Origin: Endozoicomonas sp. NE40
Lineage (GTDB): Bacteria; Pseudomonadota; Gammaproteobacteria; Pseudomonadales; Endozoicomonadaceae
NCBI RefSeq assembly: GCF_040549045.1
Contig: NZ_JBEWTB010000002.1
Location: 1,643,501-1,707,500 of the forward strand
DNA length: 64,000 nucleotides
Reading direction: 5' to 3'
The notes under the pieces were generated by a model. It was not told the DNA's origin and did not search any database. It saw only the letters and a list, made by a program, of their open reading frames with translations. The stretch's first letter is position 1, and every line of letters starts with the position of its first letter. This document shows, piece by piece, positions 19,396-31,396 of this stretch. The position numbers and the translations under genes were made by a program.

Positions 19396-20823
19396 ATGAC
19401 AAGCTTTTTGATATCGCTCGCCGTACTGATTGGAGGTTACTTCATCTACGGCAAACTTGTTGAGCGCTGGTTTGGTATCGAGCCTGATCGCAAGACTCCT
19501 GCCGTTGAACTGGAAGACGGCGTCGACTTCGTCCCCCTCCCCTGGTACAAAATTTTTCTTATCCAATTCCTGAACATTGCAGGCCTGGGACCGATCTTTG
19601 GTGCCATCATGGGCGCCCTGTATGGCCCAGCCGCTTTCCTGTGGATTGTATTTGGCTGCATCTTTGCCGGTGCCGTTCACGATTACTTCTCCGGCATGCT
19701 GTCCATCCGCCACCAGGGCAAATCAGTTCCTGAAGTGGTCGGTCATTACCTTGGCGAGCCTGCCCGCAAGTTTATGCGCGGCTTTTCTGTCATTCTGCTA
19801 ATACTGGTCGGCGTCGTCTTTATGATGGGGCCAGCAGGACTGCTGGCAAACCTCGGCGGTGAAGGCATTCTCGCCAACACCAGCTTCTGGCTGGGCATCA
19901 TTCTCTGCTATTACTTTGTCGCCACTGTTCTGCCTGTCGACAAAATCATCGCCAAAATCTACCCATTGTTTGGCGCAGCCCTGCTAATCATGGCATTCGG
20001 CGTGGGCGGCATGACCATTATCAGCGGACTGCCGGTTCCCGAAATCGGTGCTGACCTGAACCACCCCGGCGGCCTGCCGATTTTCCCAATGCTGTTCACG
20101 ACCATTGCCTGTGGCGCTATCAGTGGCTTCCATGCAACACAATCCCCCTTGATGGCTCGCTGCACCCAGAATGAAACCCAGGGTCGTCCAATTTTCTTTG
20201 GCGCGATGATTGCCGAAGGTGTGGTTGCCCTGATCTGGGCCGCTGCTGCCATGTCCTTCTTCCCGAACGGCCTGGAAGGCTTGAACGCAGTACTGTCTCA
20301 GGGCGGTGCGGGTCTGGTTGTGAAGGAAGTATCCGTTGGCCTGATGGGTACCGTTGGTGGCCTGCTCGCAGTGCTGGGGGTTATTGCCTGTCCGGTAACT
20401 TCCGGTGACACCGCATTCCGCAGTGTACGCCTGATCATTGCTGATGCCATTGGCATTGAACAGTCCAGCAAGGCAAATCGTCTGAAGCTGGCTATTCCGG
20501 TATTTGCTGTTGGCTTCGCCCTGACCTTTGTAGATTTCAACATTATCTGGCGTTACTTCGCGTTCTCCAACCAAACACTGGCGACCATCGTACTGTGGGC
20601 ATCTGCCGCCTATATGGTGAGCCGCGACAAAGGCCACTGGTTTGTATCCCTGCCAGCCATGTTTATGACCGCAGTCTGCACCACCTACATCCTGATGGCT
20701 CCTGAAGGGCTGTCACTGTCTGCGGCCATTTCCTACCCGATCGGAATTACCGCAGCCATTGCTGCCATGATCGCCTTCCTGGTGAAAAACAAGAGCAATG
20801 CTGTCGCAGGCTCTGCAGCCTGA
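19396..20823 (+). CDS. CstA-family carbon starvation / pyruvate or peptide transporter, short form
   Basis: A polytopic inner-membrane protein with about 12 hydrophobic segments. The start VERWFGIEPDRKTPAVELEDGVDFVP and the following LNIAGLGPIFGAIMGALYG, and FTTIACGAISGFHATQSP near residue 240, are diagnostic of the CstA family, whose members import pyruvate (BtsT, CstA) or peptides. It is 475 aa versus about 700 in E. coli CstA; the short form is common in bacteria and the C-terminal extension is missing rather than broken. GGAGGA is well placed before the ATG, and a strong hairpin terminator follows. The substrate cannot be read from the sequence. Confidence 0.88.
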   Translation: MTSFLISLAVLIGGYFIYGKLVERWFGIEPDRKTPAVELEDGVDFVPLPWYKIFLIQFLNIAGLGPIFGAIMGALYGPAAFLWIVFGCIFAGAVHDYFSGMLSIRHQGKSVPEVVGHYLGEPARKFMRGFSVILLILVGVVFMMGPAGLLANLGGEGILANTSFWLGIILCYYFVATVLPVDKIIAKIYPLFGAALLIMAFGVGGMTIISGLPVPEIGADLNHPGGLPIFPMLFTTIACGAISGFHATQSPLMARCTQNETQGRPIFFGAMIAEGVVALIWAAAAMSFFPNGLEGLNAVLSQGGAGLVVKEVSVGLMGTVGGLLAVLGVIACPVTSGDTAFRSVRLIIADAIGIEQSSKANRLKLAIPVFAVGFALTFVDFNIIWRYFAFSNQTLATIVLWASAAYMVSRDKGHWFVSLPAMFMTAVCTTYILMAPEGLSLSAAISYPIGITAAIAAMIAFLVKNKSNAVAGSAA

Positions 20824-20829
20824 TACTGA

Positions 20830-20864
20830 GTTCGTGCGAAGCAGGCGCTTCGCACGAACTTTTA
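20830..20864 (+). terminator. intrinsic terminator after cstA-like gene
   Basis: Perfect 13-base stem GTTCGTGCGAAGC / GCTTCGCACGAAC with AGGC loop, followed by TTTTATT, 7 bases after the stop. It lies between convergent genes and its reverse side is preceded by AAAA, so it may serve both. Confidence 0.9.
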
Positions 20865-21686
20865 TTGATGAGACACCAGAACCATACCGGTTGGCTGGTT
20901 AAAGAGTTTAAGCTGTCCAAGCTGAAGTGTATTGGCTCGAATATGCTGCAACACTCTCTTCTGAACAGAATCAGACAGCCCTCTAAGCTCGCCCCCAAAA
21001 ATAAAACACCCCATATCAAGCAACGCCTGATCTTCTCCCCAAAGCTCTGAGAAATCCAGATAGCCCGGCAACAGCTCTTCAACCGCATTAATATTCAGCT
21101 CACGCAAATCAGACATCAACTCCAGAGTACTGACATGCGTATTTAAACCGTTCTCCCGGGGCGCCATCAGTTCTATAAAGTCATTCTGAAGCAGATAAAA
21201 ACCCGCTGGCGGCTGAAGAAAAATTACCAGCACCCCACCGGGCTTGAGGCCAGCCAATGCAGCCTTGACATGCTCACCCAAAGGCTGCATCCAATAGAGC
21301 GAATGCGACATGAGAATTATATTCCACTCGGGCTTCAGCTCTGTCTTCAAAGTGAAAGGCTCAAGCCGTAAAAGCTGCCGACCTGACAAGCCTTCTACTT
21401 TTGTCTGAAGCGCCTGAAAATGCTCAGCATTAGGCTCATAAGCACCATACCGGTCTGGTCGCAAACCAGTTTCAGACAAAACATCGCTGATAAAAATCCC
21501 GCGACCAGCCCCTATATCAAGAAGGGAGAACGATTCAGGGCAGCGCTCATTAATGACACGAACCAAAGCCCTTTTCATTGGCTCATATTCACGAGACACC
21601 CTGACAAGAAGATTGAAGGTTTCAGCGTAACGCGCTTCAGAGAAAGGCGCTGGCTGAATGACTGACTGCCCGAATTCTGGGTTCAC
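20862..21686 (-). CDS. class I SAM-dependent methyltransferase
   Basis: A 274-residue methyltransferase of unknown substrate. Motif I is SFSLLDIGAGRGIFISDV (about residue 55), the acidic motif II residue is in GAYEPN, and the LKPGGVLVIFLQPP segment (about 150) is the motif IV-VI region of small-molecule methyltransferases. Nothing around it, a transporter on one side and greA on the other, suggests a pathway. It is convergent with the cstA-like gene and lies on the greA strand, with a terminator between it and greA. Confidence 0.75.
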   Translation of the reverse strand: MNPEFGQSVIQPAPFSEARYAETFNLLVRVSREYEPMKRALVRVINERCPESFSLLDIGAGRGIFISDVLSETGLRPDRYGAYEPNAEHFQALQTKVEGLSGRQLLRLEPFTLKTELKPEWNIILMSHSLYWMQPLGEHVKAALAGLKPGGVLVIFLQPPAGFYLLQNDFIELMAPRENGLNTHVSTLELMSDLRELNINAVEELLPGYLDFSELWGEDQALLDMGCFIFGGELRGLSDSVQKRVLQHIRANTLQLGQLKLFNQPTGMVLVSHQ

Positions 21687-21792
21687 AGTGTTTGCCTTGT
21701 TTTTGCGGATACTGGTCAGGACAGGTTAGTCGGCTTATCAGAAATAGTCCGGCGTGATTGATTTAGCCAGGCGCAGGTAAAAAAACAGGCAC

Positions 21793-21826
21793 AAAAAAGC
21801 CGCGCTTCTTTTCAGAGCGCGGCTTT
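21793..21826 (-). terminator. intrinsic terminator after greA
   Basis: On the minus strand AAAGCCGCGCT, a loop and AGCGCGGCTTT are followed by TTTG, about 30 bases after the greA stop. It ends the carA-carB-greA transcript. Confidence 0.9.
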
Positions 21827-21853
21827 CTTCAAGATCAACCGATCAATACATCA

Positions 21854-22330
21854 TCAGATGTACTTCACCTCATCAATCTCATACTCGATAGAACCTGACG
21901 GCGTACTCACCACCACAACATCCCCCTCTTCCTTACCCACCAGGGCGCGGGCGATGGGCGAGTTGATGGAGATTCGGCTGGCTTTGATATCCGCTTCATC
22001 ATCACCAACAATTTTGTATTCCACTTCACTGTCATCATCCAGATTCACCAGAGCGACTGTGACACCAAATACAACCTTGCCATTCTGCGTCAGCGTGCTG
22101 ACATCAATGATCACCGCATTCGAGAGCTTCGCTTCAATATCATTGATGCGGGCTTCCATCAGACCCTGCTGCTCACGGGCAGCGTGGTATTCAGCGTTCT
22201 CTTTCAGGTCACCCAGCTCTCTTGCTTCCGCAATTGCCTGAGAAACACGAGGCCGCTCAACACCTTTCAGTTGTGCCAGTTCTTCGCGGAGGGCTTTTTC
22301 ACCCTCTACCGTCATTGGGTATCGATTCAT
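21854..22330 (-). CDS. greA: transcription elongation factor GreA
   Basis: Rescues backtracked RNA polymerase by stimulating transcript cleavage. It has the coiled-coil N-terminal domain with [20 protein letters not shown] (the D41/E44-type acidic tip) and the FKBP-like C-terminal domain ending in [15 protein letters not shown]. The length of 158 aa is identical to E. coli. Its ATG overlaps the carB stop by 4 bases (ATGA), showing translational coupling. Confidence 0.98.
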   Translation of the reverse strand: MNRYPMTVEGEKALREELAQLKGVERPRVSQAIAEARELGDLKENAEYHAAREQQGLMEARINDIEAKLSNAVIIDVSTLTQNGKVVFGVTVALVNLDDDSEVEYKIVGDDEADIKASRISINSPIARALVGKEEGDVVVVSTPSGSIEYEIDEVKYI

Positions 22331-25300
22331 CCAGTCTTACCTTCGTGCAGATCCTGAAGTCGTCTGACTGTCTTTTCCGAACCAAAAGCGATGGCCCGGG
22401 CAATAGCTTCTGCGCCTGCCATAGTGGTGGTGTACAGAACCTTGTTGGTCAGAGAAGAGCGACGGATTTTATACGAATCCGCTATCGCCTGACGACCCTC
22501 TGTAGTATTTACCACAAAGGCTATATCACCATTAACGATGCTGTCCACCAGGTTAGGACGACCTTCCATCACCTTGCGGGTGTAAGTCACCGGCAAACCG
22601 GCTTCCTCAATCACACGGGCAGTACCGCTGGTAGCGACCAACTCAAAGCCAGTATCCATCAACAGGCGCGCCAGTGCCGGAACCGCTGGTTTATCCAGGT
22701 CACGGACACTGATGATCACCTTGCCACCTTTTGGCAGAGACATATTCTCAGCCAGCTGCGCCTTATAATAGGCTTCCGGGAAGGACTGACCAACACCCAT
22801 CACTTCACCGGTAGACTTCATCTCAGGGCCGAGAATCGGGTCAACACCAGGGAACTTGTTGAATGGGAAAATCGCCTCTTTCACACAGAAGTACGGAGGA
22901 ATAATCTCCCTGGTGAAGTTCAGCTCTTCCAGAGTCTTACCCATCATAACGCGTGCTGCAACTTTCGCCAGTGAGTGACCAATACACTTGGACACAAACG
23001 GCACTGTACGGGACGCACGAGGGTTAACTTCAATCACATAAATCAGGTCGTCCTGAATCGCCAGCTGTACGTTCATCAGACCGATAACGCCCAGCTCGAT
23101 CGCCATATCACGAACCTGTTCACGGATCGCATTCTGCACACGCGGGCTCAGGGAGTACGGAGGCAGGGAACAGCCGGAGTCACCGGAGTGAATACCCGCC
23201 TGCTCGATGTGCTGCATGATCGCGCCGATCACTACGTGCTTACCATCGCACACAGCGTCCACGTCCACTTCTACCGCACGGTTCAGGAAGAAGTCCAGCA
23301 GTACCGGGCTGTCGTTGGAGACTTTCACCGCAGAAGACATATAACGACGCAGCTCGTCTTCACCGGCAACAATTTCCATGGCCCGACCACCCAGAACGTA
23401 GGATGGACGCACAACCAGCGGATAGCCGATTTCTTCTGCTTTCGTTACCGCTTCTTCAACACTGCGAACGGTAGCGTTCTGAGGCTGAACCAGCTTCAGC
23501 TTCTGGATCATTTCCTGAAAACGCTCACGGTCTTCCGCACGGTCAATGGCTTCAGGGCTGGTGCCGATGATTGGCACACCTTCACGCTCCAGCGCGCGCG
23601 CCAGCTTCAGAGGTGTCTGACCACCGTACTGAACGATAACGCCTTTTGGCTTTTCAACATCGATAATCGCCAGCACGTCTTCCAGAGTGATTGGCTCAAA
23701 GTACAGACGGTCGGATGTATCGTAGTCGGTAGAAACGGTTTCCGGGTTACAGTTGACCATAATGGTCTCGTAACCATCTTCGCGAGCCGCCATCGCTGCG
23801 TGTACACAGCAGTAGTCAAACTCGATACCCTGACCGATACGGTTAGGGCCACCACCGATCACCATGATCTTCTCACGGGAAGACGGTTCGGCTTCACACT
23901 CTTCTTCGTACGTGGAGTACATGTACGCTGTCGTGGAAGCAAACTCTGCCGCACAGGTGTCAACACGCTTGTAGACAGGCTTTATATCCAGCACACGACG
24001 ATGACTGCGTACTTCACCTTCAGCAACGTTCAGCAGTTCTGCCAGGCGGGCATCGCTGAAACCCTTGCGCTTCAGGCGGAACATCTGGTCTGCTGAGATA
24101 TCCTTCAGGGAAGTACCCTGCAGCTTATCTTCTTCACGCACCAGATCTTCGATCTGAACCAGGAACCACGGGTCGATCATGCACTGTTCGAACACGGACT
24201 CAACGCTCATACCTGCACGGAAAGCGTCAGCCACGTAGTAAGGACGATCAGCTTTCGGAGTCACCAGTTCTGACTTGATGCGATCCAGCGCACCTTCAGC
24301 GGTCACATCAATGATCGGATCAAAACCGTTAGCGCCGGTTTCCAGGCCACGCAGGGCTTTCTGCATGGATTCCTGGAATGTACGACCTATGGCCATTACC
24401 TCACCCACCGACTTCATCTGAGTGGTCAGACGGTCGTCAGCCTGTGGGAATTTCTCGAAAGCAAAACGAGGAATCTTGGTCACGACATAGTCGATGGCTG
24501 GCTCGAAGGAAGCCGGAACCACACCGCCGGTGATTTCGTTCTGCAGTTCGTCCAGGGTGTAACCCACCGCCAGCTTGGCCGCTACTTTCGCAATCGGGAA
24601 ACCGGTCGCCTTGGAAGCCAGAGCGGAAGATCGGGATACACGCGGGTTCATTTCGATCACGACCATACGGCCAGTATCTGGACAGATACCAAACTGTACG
24701 TTAGAACCACCTGTCTCAACACCGATCTCACGCAGTACCGCAATGGAAGCGTTACGCATGATCTGATATTCCTTATCAGTCAGCGTCTGCGCTGGCGCAA
24801 CCGTAATGGAGTCACCCGTGTGAACACCCATTGGGTCGAAGTTTTCAATGGAGCAGACGATGATGCAGTTATCGTTGCGATCACGCACCACTTCCATTTC
24901 GTATTCTTTCCAGCCGATCAGGGATTCGTCGATCAGCAGCTCGTTGGTCGGAGACAGGTCCAGACCACGCTTACAGATTTCTTCAAACTCATCACGGTTG
25001 TAGGCGATACCACCACCGCTGCCACCCATGGTGAAGGACGGACGGATGATACACGGGAAGCCCACTTCTTCCTGTACGCCCCAGGCTTCATCCATAGTGT
25101 GAGCAATACCGGCACGAGGTGTCTCCAGGCCGATGCTCTTCATCGCCTTGTCGAACATCTCACGGTCTTCAGCCTTGTCGATGGCATCACGGCTGGCACC
25201 GATCATCTGAACGTCATACTTGTCCAGAATGCCCTTGTGGAACAGGTCCAGCGCACAGTTCAGAGCAGTCTGACCACCCATGGTCGGCAGAATGGCATCC

Positions 25301-25548
25301 GGACGCTCCTTGGCAATAATTTTCTCAACCGTTTCCCAGCGAATTGGCTCGATGTAGGTCGCATCAGCCATCACCGGGTCGGTCATAATGGTCGCCGGGT
25401 TGGAGTTCACCAGAATGACACGGTAGCCTTCTTCTTTCAGCGCTTTACAGGCCTGGGCACCGGAATAGTCAAATTCGCAAGCCTGACCAATGATGATGGG
25501 GCCGGCTCCCAGAATAAGGATGCTTTCAATATCAGTACGTTTCGGCAT
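22327..25548 (-). CDS. carB: carbamoyl-phosphate synthase large chain
   Basis: Makes carbamoyl phosphate from bicarbonate, ammonia from CarA and two ATP, feeding arginine and pyrimidine synthesis. At 1073 aa it has both tandem ATP-grasp halves: the first opens with [23 protein letters not shown], the second with [22 protein letters not shown] near residue 560. Each carries an [18 protein letters not shown] or [15 protein letters not shown] metal/ATP signature. The last 140 residues form the allosteric (MGS-like) domain for UMP and ornithine. It follows carA by 97 bases and overlaps greA. Confidence 0.99.
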   Translation of the reverse strand: MPKRTDIESILILGAGPIIIGQACEFDYSGAQACKALKEEGYRVILVNSNPATIMTDPVMADATYIEPIRWETVEKIIAKERPDAILPTMGGQTALNCALDLFHKGILDKYDVQMIGASRDAIDKAEDREMFDKAMKSIGLETPRAGIAHTMDEAWGVQEEVGFPCIIRPSFTMGGSGGGIAYNRDEFEEICKRGLDLSPTNELLIDESLIGWKEYEMEVVRDRNDNCIIVCSIENFDPMGVHTGDSITVAPAQTLTDKEYQIMRNASIAVLREIGVETGGSNVQFGICPDTGRMVVIEMNPRVSRSSALASKATGFPIAKVAAKLAVGYTLDELQNEITGGVVPASFEPAIDYVVTKIPRFAFEKFPQADDRLTTQMKSVGEVMAIGRTFQESMQKALRGLETGANGFDPIIDVTAEGALDRIKSELVTPKADRPYYVADAFRAGMSVESVFEQCMIDPWFLVQIEDLVREEDKLQGTSLKDISADQMFRLKRKGFSDARLAELLNVAEGEVRSHRRVLDIKPVYKRVDTCAAEFASTTAYMYSTYEEECEAEPSSREKIMVIGGGPNRIGQGIEFDYCCVHAAMAAREDGYETIMVNCNPETVSTDYDTSDRLYFEPITLEDVLAIIDVEKPKGVIVQYGGQTPLKLARALEREGVPIIGTSPEAIDRAEDRERFQEMIQKLKLVQPQNATVRSVEEAVTKAEEIGYPLVVRPSYVLGGRAMEIVAGEDELRRYMSSAVKVSNDSPVLLDFFLNRAVEVDVDAVCDGKHVVIGAIMQHIEQAGIHSGDSGCSLPPYSLSPRVQNAIREQVRDMAIELGVIGLMNVQLAIQDDLIYVIEVNPRASRTVPFVSKCIGHSLAKVAARVMMGKTLEELNFTREIIPPYFCVKEAIFPFNKFPGVDPILGPEMKSTGEVMGVGQSFPEAYYKAQLAENMSLPKGGKVIISVRDLDKPAVPALARLLMDTGFELVATSGTARVIEEAGLPVTYTRKVMEGRPNLVDSIVNGDIAFVVNTTEGRQAIADSYKIRRSSLTNKVLYTTTMAGAEAIARAIAFGSEKTVRRLQDLHEGKTG

Positions 25549-25645
25549 CGTCGCTCTCGTAACTTGTGGTCAAGTTCCGGCGCTGGTCATTCAGCACCGG
25601 AACTGGCTAGGAATACTTTGTCAGTCGCTACTTGTTCAGTCGCGA

Positions 25646-26788
25646 TCAGGCTGTATGTCTGGACAGCTCATCAATAAAGCGGTCAAACAGACAGGCTACA
25701 TCGTGCGGTCCCGGGCTGGCTTCAGGGTGACCCTGGAAGCTGAACGCCGGACGGTCTGTCAGCTCAATGCCCTGCAGACTGCCATCAAACAGAGACTTAT
25801 GCGTCGCACGAACATTTTCCGGCATGCCTTCTTCAGACACTGCGAAACCGTGGTTCTGACTGGTGATCATGACCGTGCCTTTGTCCAGATCCTGAACCGG
25901 GTGGTTAGCACCGTGGTGACCAAATTTCATTTTTTCAGTCTGTGCGCCACTGGCCAGAGCCAGCAACTGGTGACCCAGACAGATACCAAATACCGGAATA
26001 CGGGTTTCCAGAATCTCTGTGATCGCCTCAATCGCATAAGTACACGGCTCGGGATCGCCAGGACCATTAGACAGGAAGACTCCGTCCGGGTTCATCGCCA
26101 GTACTTCGCTGGCGGGTGTTTTAGCCGGAACCACCGTCAGGCGGCAACCGCGCTGCGCCAGCATACGCAGAATGTTCTGCTTCACACCGAAATCATAAGC
26201 CACTACGTGGAATGGCTGTCTGGCAACAGTCTGATGACTGTCAGTTTCCAGCTCCCAGACACCTTCAGTCCATTCATAAGGCTGCTCGGTCGTGACTTCC
26301 TTCGCCAGATCCATCCCCTTCAGGCCCGGGAAAGCACGGGCTTTCGCCAGAGCCGCTTCAACATCAATACTGTCACGGCTTTCGCCGGTCATGATGCAGC
26401 CATTCTGAGCGCCTTTCTCACGCAGAATCCGGGTCAGGCGACGGGTGTCGATTTCCGCGATAGCGACAACATTTTCACGACGGAGGTAGTCATCAAGGGA
26501 AATCTGATTACGCCAGTTGCTGGCAATAAGAGGGAGATCACGAATTACAAGTCCGGCAGCATGAACACTGGAAGATTCATTATCAAGAGGGGTGATGCCG
26601 GTATTACCAATATGGGGATAAGTCAGGGTGACGATTTGACGGGAATAGGAAGGATCAGTGAGAATTTCCTGATAGCCTGTCATGGCTGTATTGAAAACAA
26701 CCTCACCACTGGTTTCGCCATCAGCTCCGATGGCAATGCCCCAGAAAAGACTTCCGTCTTCGAGGGCCAGAACGGCAGACTTAGTCAA
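25646..26788 (-). CDS. carA: carbamoyl-phosphate synthase small chain
   Basis: Glutamine amidotransferase subunit that supplies ammonia to CarB. The N-terminal domain begins [16 protein letters not shown]; the class I amidotransferase domain has the nucleophile Cys in [13 protein letters not shown] (about residue 265) and the His-Glu pair in [13 protein letters not shown] near residue 350. The start is a TTG with GGAGG 5 bases upstream; a UUG start is also described for E. coli carA. The length of 380 aa is normal. dapB lies upstream on the same strand, with a terminator and a leader between. Confidence 0.98.
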   Translation of the reverse strand: MTKSAVLALEDGSLFWGIAIGADGETSGEVVFNTAMTGYQEILTDPSYSRQIVTLTYPHIGNTGITPLDNESSSVHAAGLVIRDLPLIASNWRNQISLDDYLRRENVVAIAEIDTRRLTRILREKGAQNGCIMTGESRDSIDVEAALAKARAFPGLKGMDLAKEVTTEQPYEWTEGVWELETDSHQTVARQPFHVVAYDFGVKQNILRMLAQRGCRLTVVPAKTPASEVLAMNPDGVFLSNGPGDPEPCTYAIEAITEILETRIPVFGICLGHQLLALASGAQTEKMKFGHHGANHPVQDLDKGTVMITSQNHGFAVSEEGMPENVRATHKSLFDGSLQGIELTDRPAFSFQGHPEASPGPHDVACLFDRFIDELSRHTA

Positions 26789-26991
26789 TGGGTCCTCCCA
26801 AACTTCGACCTGTTATATCCTACTGCAGCAACAGCAATCAGCGCTGTTACAACTCAGGTGGATAACAAATGGGATTGCGCGGTAATCGTGTGACACCTTC
26901 TAGGTATTCACAACAAGCTAAGCACTAAAAACAGGCAGCATAAGAACAACCACCTACTCAAATCACAACCAGCGAACTTATGAACACGCCC

Positions 26992-27028
26992 AAAAAAAGC
27001 GAGAGGTTAAAATACCGTCTCGCTTTCT
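26992..27028 (-). terminator. intrinsic terminator downstream of dapB
   Basis: On the minus strand AAAGCGAGA, a loop and TCTCGCTTT are followed by TTTTGGG. It lies about 180 bases after the dapB stop and separates dapB from carAB. Confidence 0.85.
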
Positions 27029-27154
27029 TATCAGCTTATGTCCGTACTATTCAAAACCAGCCGGAAAGCTAATGCCAAACTGTCGCCACACACGCAACAA
27101 ATCAAATGCAAATTTTTCGCATTTAAACACAAAAAAATTGAACTGTCCACTTAC

Positions 27155-27185
27155 TTTTATCGAGCTTTTATCGAGCTTTTATCGA
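27155..27185. repeat. 11-base tandem repeat
   Basis: Two full copies of TTTTATCGAGC and a third partial copy, 20 bases beyond the dapB stop. Probably a replication-slippage product; no function apparent. Confidence 0.8.
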
Positions 27186-27206
27186 ACCATTTTCGTTCAG
27201 CAGACG

Positions 27207-28043
<837 letters not shown>

Positions 28044-28180
28044 TCATTTAAGCGGACAGTCTAACGCCAGATGACCAAACGGCAACATTATTCCTGAACA
28101 ACGTTCCTGTCTGCCTCCCTGAATGGAACCCAAAGCACTGCTTACTGTCCAATCGCTGTGTTGGAGTCAAAAACAAGCAG

Positions 28181-30049
28181 ATGGAAATGATTACAAGCAG
28201 TACAGAGCAGGGAGAAGCAGCAAATGTGGGGCGCAGCAATGAAATTGAGCCTGTCTCCGGCTTTGTGGCTCGTTGCTTCGAGCGAGTTGTCGCTGCGCTA
28301 TACGGCAGTTTCTATGGGGAGACCACCAGCACTGACAACACCTTGCTGACAGTCGAGCCAACGCTGCCATACATCGCCACCCCACTGACACTGCGTGAGG
28401 TGCTTCACGTCGGCACTCAATCCCCGGTGATGACGAGTCAGAGCAACTCTACCAGAACTCATACAAACAGCCCTCCCCTGTTCACTGCCGACACCCTTTT
28501 TCGTGACCCTCTTGAGCCTGACGGTGAGTTAGAGTCCAGTGACGTTTTCGATGACCCCTTCCCGGCTGAGAAAATCGCTGACACCCTGCTCTCCACCTAC
28601 CTTAGAGCCTCGCCCGGGATTATTGACAGCCACTACGACTATAAAGGCAATTTCTATTATTTGATGCCCTCTAAGGCTGGCCTGCACTTTACTCACCTAT
28701 GCTCCACTGCCCTGAGCCAAAGCTTTACTGAAGCGGACGAGAAAACCCGACAGGAAGCCATTCAGCATTTTCTTCAATACCGCCAAAGTGCCTGCAACTC
28801 TTCTAATAAATTTGCCCAGCGTGCCTTTACCGACTTTGTGAAAGGGGTACACCGGAGTGTCAGCCTTGAGCAGACATTTAAACAGTGGGAGCGCAGGCAG
28901 CTTACCTGCGCCGGATTATCAAAAAGCGACACCTCACTCCACAAGCTAATGATTGAGGGACGATTATGCGAGAGCCCCAATCAGCGATTCTTGCTGAACA
29001 ATGAGGAGGGCTTTTTGGAGAGAAGCTACCGCGCGTTTATGTTTCTACTCAACCGCCTGGTCAGCTCGCCAGATAAAAGACTGTCAATGATTGATATCAA
29101 TCATGCAGCTGCCATTGTCGGTAGCTCTTTGTGCAGCAAGAACGCCCAGTACGGACTGGTGGTTAAAAAGGCTGAAGACCACCCCGTTTTTATTGAAATG
29201 ATGCGAGAGTGCATGATCTTTAACAAATCCGGTCTGCCAGAAGACCAGTTTCATGACCGGATGCGAATCTTGCTGAAAGAAAACTTTATCACAAGGGGCC
29301 AAATTATATACACCGGGCAGGCAAGGCAAAAAAGACAGCGATCAACCTCTTATTTTGAACTTAATATGGTAAAGGCTGATGACCACGCCACGACTTTCAA
29401 GATCGTCTACTGTAGCAAAAGCAAACAGAAGGATGGTCAGGAGGTACTCGACCGCTATTACAAGACAATCGCTACAAAAACAGATGCTCTTGATATTGTT
29501 GAAGCCGCCACAGAGGCTTGCTGCGAACTACAAAGACAACACCAGTATGGCGACGGCAATGGACGCATTCAGTTTTTTATGGTTTTGCCCATTTTACTCT
29601 ACCAGCAGAAACTCTGGCTTAAGGAAACCCTCGATGATCCATGGGATTTAGTGGATTCGGTTTCTCCCAGAGCAATTGCCGAACAACTGTTATCCAGATG
29701 CGAACCGAGACAGGTATTCTCTCCCCCCCTTGACTGGCAAGCCGGCATGCCGGAGGCTGAGCGAGTGCGCCTGCTTTGCGCGATGGGTGAGACGGAGGCT
29801 CTGACCGAGGCCATCAGCCAGCGACCAGAGCTACTGACCCACACTTTCCGCCCCGCTAATCAGACCTTGCTAACCATCGCCGCCCGCCACAACCAAGGCG
29901 ATATTGTTGAGCATATTTTAAGTCGCTACCCGGAAAGCGTTGATCAGACGGACATCGCCGGACTGCTTAATTACCTTGAGCAGAGCTCTTTTGACAGTAG
30001 AATTATCGGCTTGATCCGAAAGTTCAGGGATCGAGACGCTAACAACTAA
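28181..30049 (+). CDS. putative Fic-domain effector with C-terminal ankyrin-like repeats
   Basis: Not a housekeeping gene. Residues 454-464 read HQYGDGNGRIQ, close to the Fic catalytic motif HxFx(D/E)GNGRxxR: the His (454), Asp (458), Asn (460) and Arg (462) are kept, Tyr replaces Phe and the last Arg is Gln. It lies in a helical context as in Fic folds. Residues about 540-605 (MGETEALTEAISQRPELL..., ANQTLLTIAARHNQGDIVEHIL) have ankyrin-repeat spacing. Fic proteins transfer AMP, other nucleotides or phosphocholine to target proteins; Legionella AnkX has the same Fic plus ankyrin architecture. The Ser/Thr-rich N-terminus (about 150 residues) has no classical signal peptide. It stands alone between dapB and dnaJ, on the opposite strand. 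The Fic call is by motif only. Confidence 0.55.
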   Translation: MEMITSSTEQGEAANVGRSNEIEPVSGFVARCFERVVAALYGSFYGETTSTDNTLLTVEPTLPYIATPLTLREVLHVGTQSPVMTSQSNSTRTHTNSPPLFTADTLFRDPLEPDGELESSDVFDDPFPAEKIADTLLSTYLRASPGIIDSHYDYKGNFYYLMPSKAGLHFTHLCSTALSQSFTEADEKTRQEAIQHFLQYRQSACNSSNKFAQRAFTDFVKGVHRSVSLEQTFKQWERRQLTCAGLSKSDTSLHKLMIEGRLCESPNQRFLLNNEEGFLERSYRAFMFLLNRLVSSPDKRLSMIDINHAAAIVGSSLCSKNAQYGLVVKKAEDHPVFIEMMRECMIFNKSGLPEDQFHDRMRILLKENFITRGQIIYTGQARQKRQRSTSYFELNMVKADDHATTFKIVYCSKSKQKDGQEVLDRYYKTIATKTDALDIVEAATEACCELQRQHQYGDGNGRIQFFMVLPILLYQQKLWLKETLDDPWDLVDSVSPRAIAEQLLSRCEPRQVFSPPLDWQAGMPEAERVRLLCAMGETEALTEAISQRPELLTHTFRPANQTLLTIAARHNQGDIVEHILSRYPESVDQTDIAGLLNYLEQSSFDSRIIGLIRKFRDRDANN

Positions 30050-30077
30050 GCGCACCTCGCCCCCCGGGGAAACTCGC

Positions 30078-31223
30078 TCAGGACGCCATATCGTCAAAGA
30101 ACTTCTTCACACCTTCAAAGAAAGAGGTTTTCTTCGGAGACTGACGCGCCTCCCCTTCCGCTGCAAAGGTGTCTTTCAACTCCTGCATCAACTCTTTCTG
30201 GCGTTCAGTCAGCTTCACAGGCGTCTCAACAACTACACGACACATCAGGTCGCCACGACTGCCACCACGAACCGGCGTAACACCTTTGTCACGCAGACGG
30301 AACAGCTTACCGGTCTGAGTTTCCTTTGGAATCTTCAGCTTAACGCGGCCGTCAAGGGTCGGCACTTCCAGTTCGCCACCCAGCGCAGCATCAACAAAGG
30401 TAATCGGCACTTCACAGTACAGGTTCTTACCATCACGTTGAAAAATCGGGTGGTCGGCAACGCTTACCTGTACATACAGGTCACCGGAAGGGCCACCGTT
30501 AACACCGGCTTCACCCTCACCGGACAGACGAATACGATCGCCCGTATCAACACCGGCAGGTACTTTAACGGACAGCGTCTTGTATTCCTGCACACGACCT
30601 TCACCGTGACATTCACGACAAGGGTCTTTAATCATCTTGCCGGAACCACGACAGTCCGGACAGGTTTGTTGAACAGCAAAGAAGCCCTGCTGCATACGAA
30701 CCTGCCCCACACCGCCACAAGTGGTACAGGAGGTTGCCGATGTGCCTTTTTTGGCACCCGTACCATGACAACTGCCACACTCGTTCAGGGTTGGGATACG
30801 AATCTTCTTGGTCGTACCTTTAACCGCTTCTTCAAGGCTCAGATCCAGCTGATAACGCAGGTCTGCACCACGCTGAACACTGCTGCGGGAATGGCCACCG
30901 CCACCCGCACCGAAGATGTCACCAAACACATCGCCAAAGATATCACCAAAGCCACCGGCACCGCCGCCAAAGCCGCCGTGTCCACCACCCATATTGGGGT
31001 CAACACCAGCGTGACCATACTGATCATAAGCAGCCCGCTTCTGATCGTCAGACAGAATTTCAAACGCTTCGTTGACTTCCTTGAAGTGCTCTTCAGCATC
31101 TTTGTCATCAGGATTACGGTCAGGGTGATACTTCATGGCCATCCGGCGGTAGGCCTTCTTGATTTCCTTGTCCGAAGCACCCTTTGCTACGCCGAGAACT
31201 TCGTAATAATCACGTTTTGCCAT
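30078..31223 (-). CDS. dnaJ: chaperone protein DnaJ (Hsp40)
   Basis: Co-chaperone that delivers unfolded proteins to DnaK and stimulates its ATPase. Domains in order: J domain with the HPD motif ([13 protein letters not shown]), Gly/Phe-rich segment around residues 75-110, four zinc-binding CxxCxGxG repeats ([32 protein letters not shown]) and the C-terminal peptide-binding domain. The length of 381 aa is typical. It lies 173 bases after dnaK on the same strand with small hairpins but no strong terminator between, so co-transcription with dnaK is likely. Confidence 0.99.
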   Translation of the reverse strand: MAKRDYYEVLGVAKGASDKEIKKAYRRMAMKYHPDRNPDDKDAEEHFKEVNEAFEILSDDQKRAAYDQYGHAGVDPNMGGGHGGFGGGAGGFGDIFGDVFGDIFGAGGGGHSRSSVQRGADLRYQLDLSLEEAVKGTTKKIRIPTLNECGSCHGTGAKKGTSATSCTTCGGVGQVRMQQGFFAVQQTCPDCRGSGKMIKDPCRECHGEGRVQEYKTLSVKVPAGVDTGDRIRLSGEGEAGVNGGPSGDLYVQVSVADHPIFQRDGKNLYCEVPITFVDAALGGELEVPTLDGRVKLKIPKETQTGKLFRLRDKGVTPVRGGSRGDLMCRVVVETPVKLTERQKELMQELKDTFAAEGEARQSPKKTSFFEGVKKFFDDMAS

Positions 31224-31396
31224 CAGTAAAACCCTGAGAGCTGCGGCACTTGTACCCGCAGGCTCTTAAATATTCTTAACCGTTTTCACACCGGGAGCAC
31301 TCCCGATCATTTAATCTTTTTGTTAAATGCAACAACGCGGGAATAATCCCGCGCTGTCGTTTAACTCACTTCATACCGCAGCGCGGAATGCCGTGC

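Larger units (their letters stand above)
26789..27206. other. 418-base region between carA and dapB
   Basis: No gene seen. It holds the dapB terminator (26992-27028), a short tandem repeat near the dapB stop and, from about 26800 to 26980, the presumed carAB promoter and leader. I could not make out a convincing ARG box or pyrimidine attenuator by eye. Confidence 0.6.
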
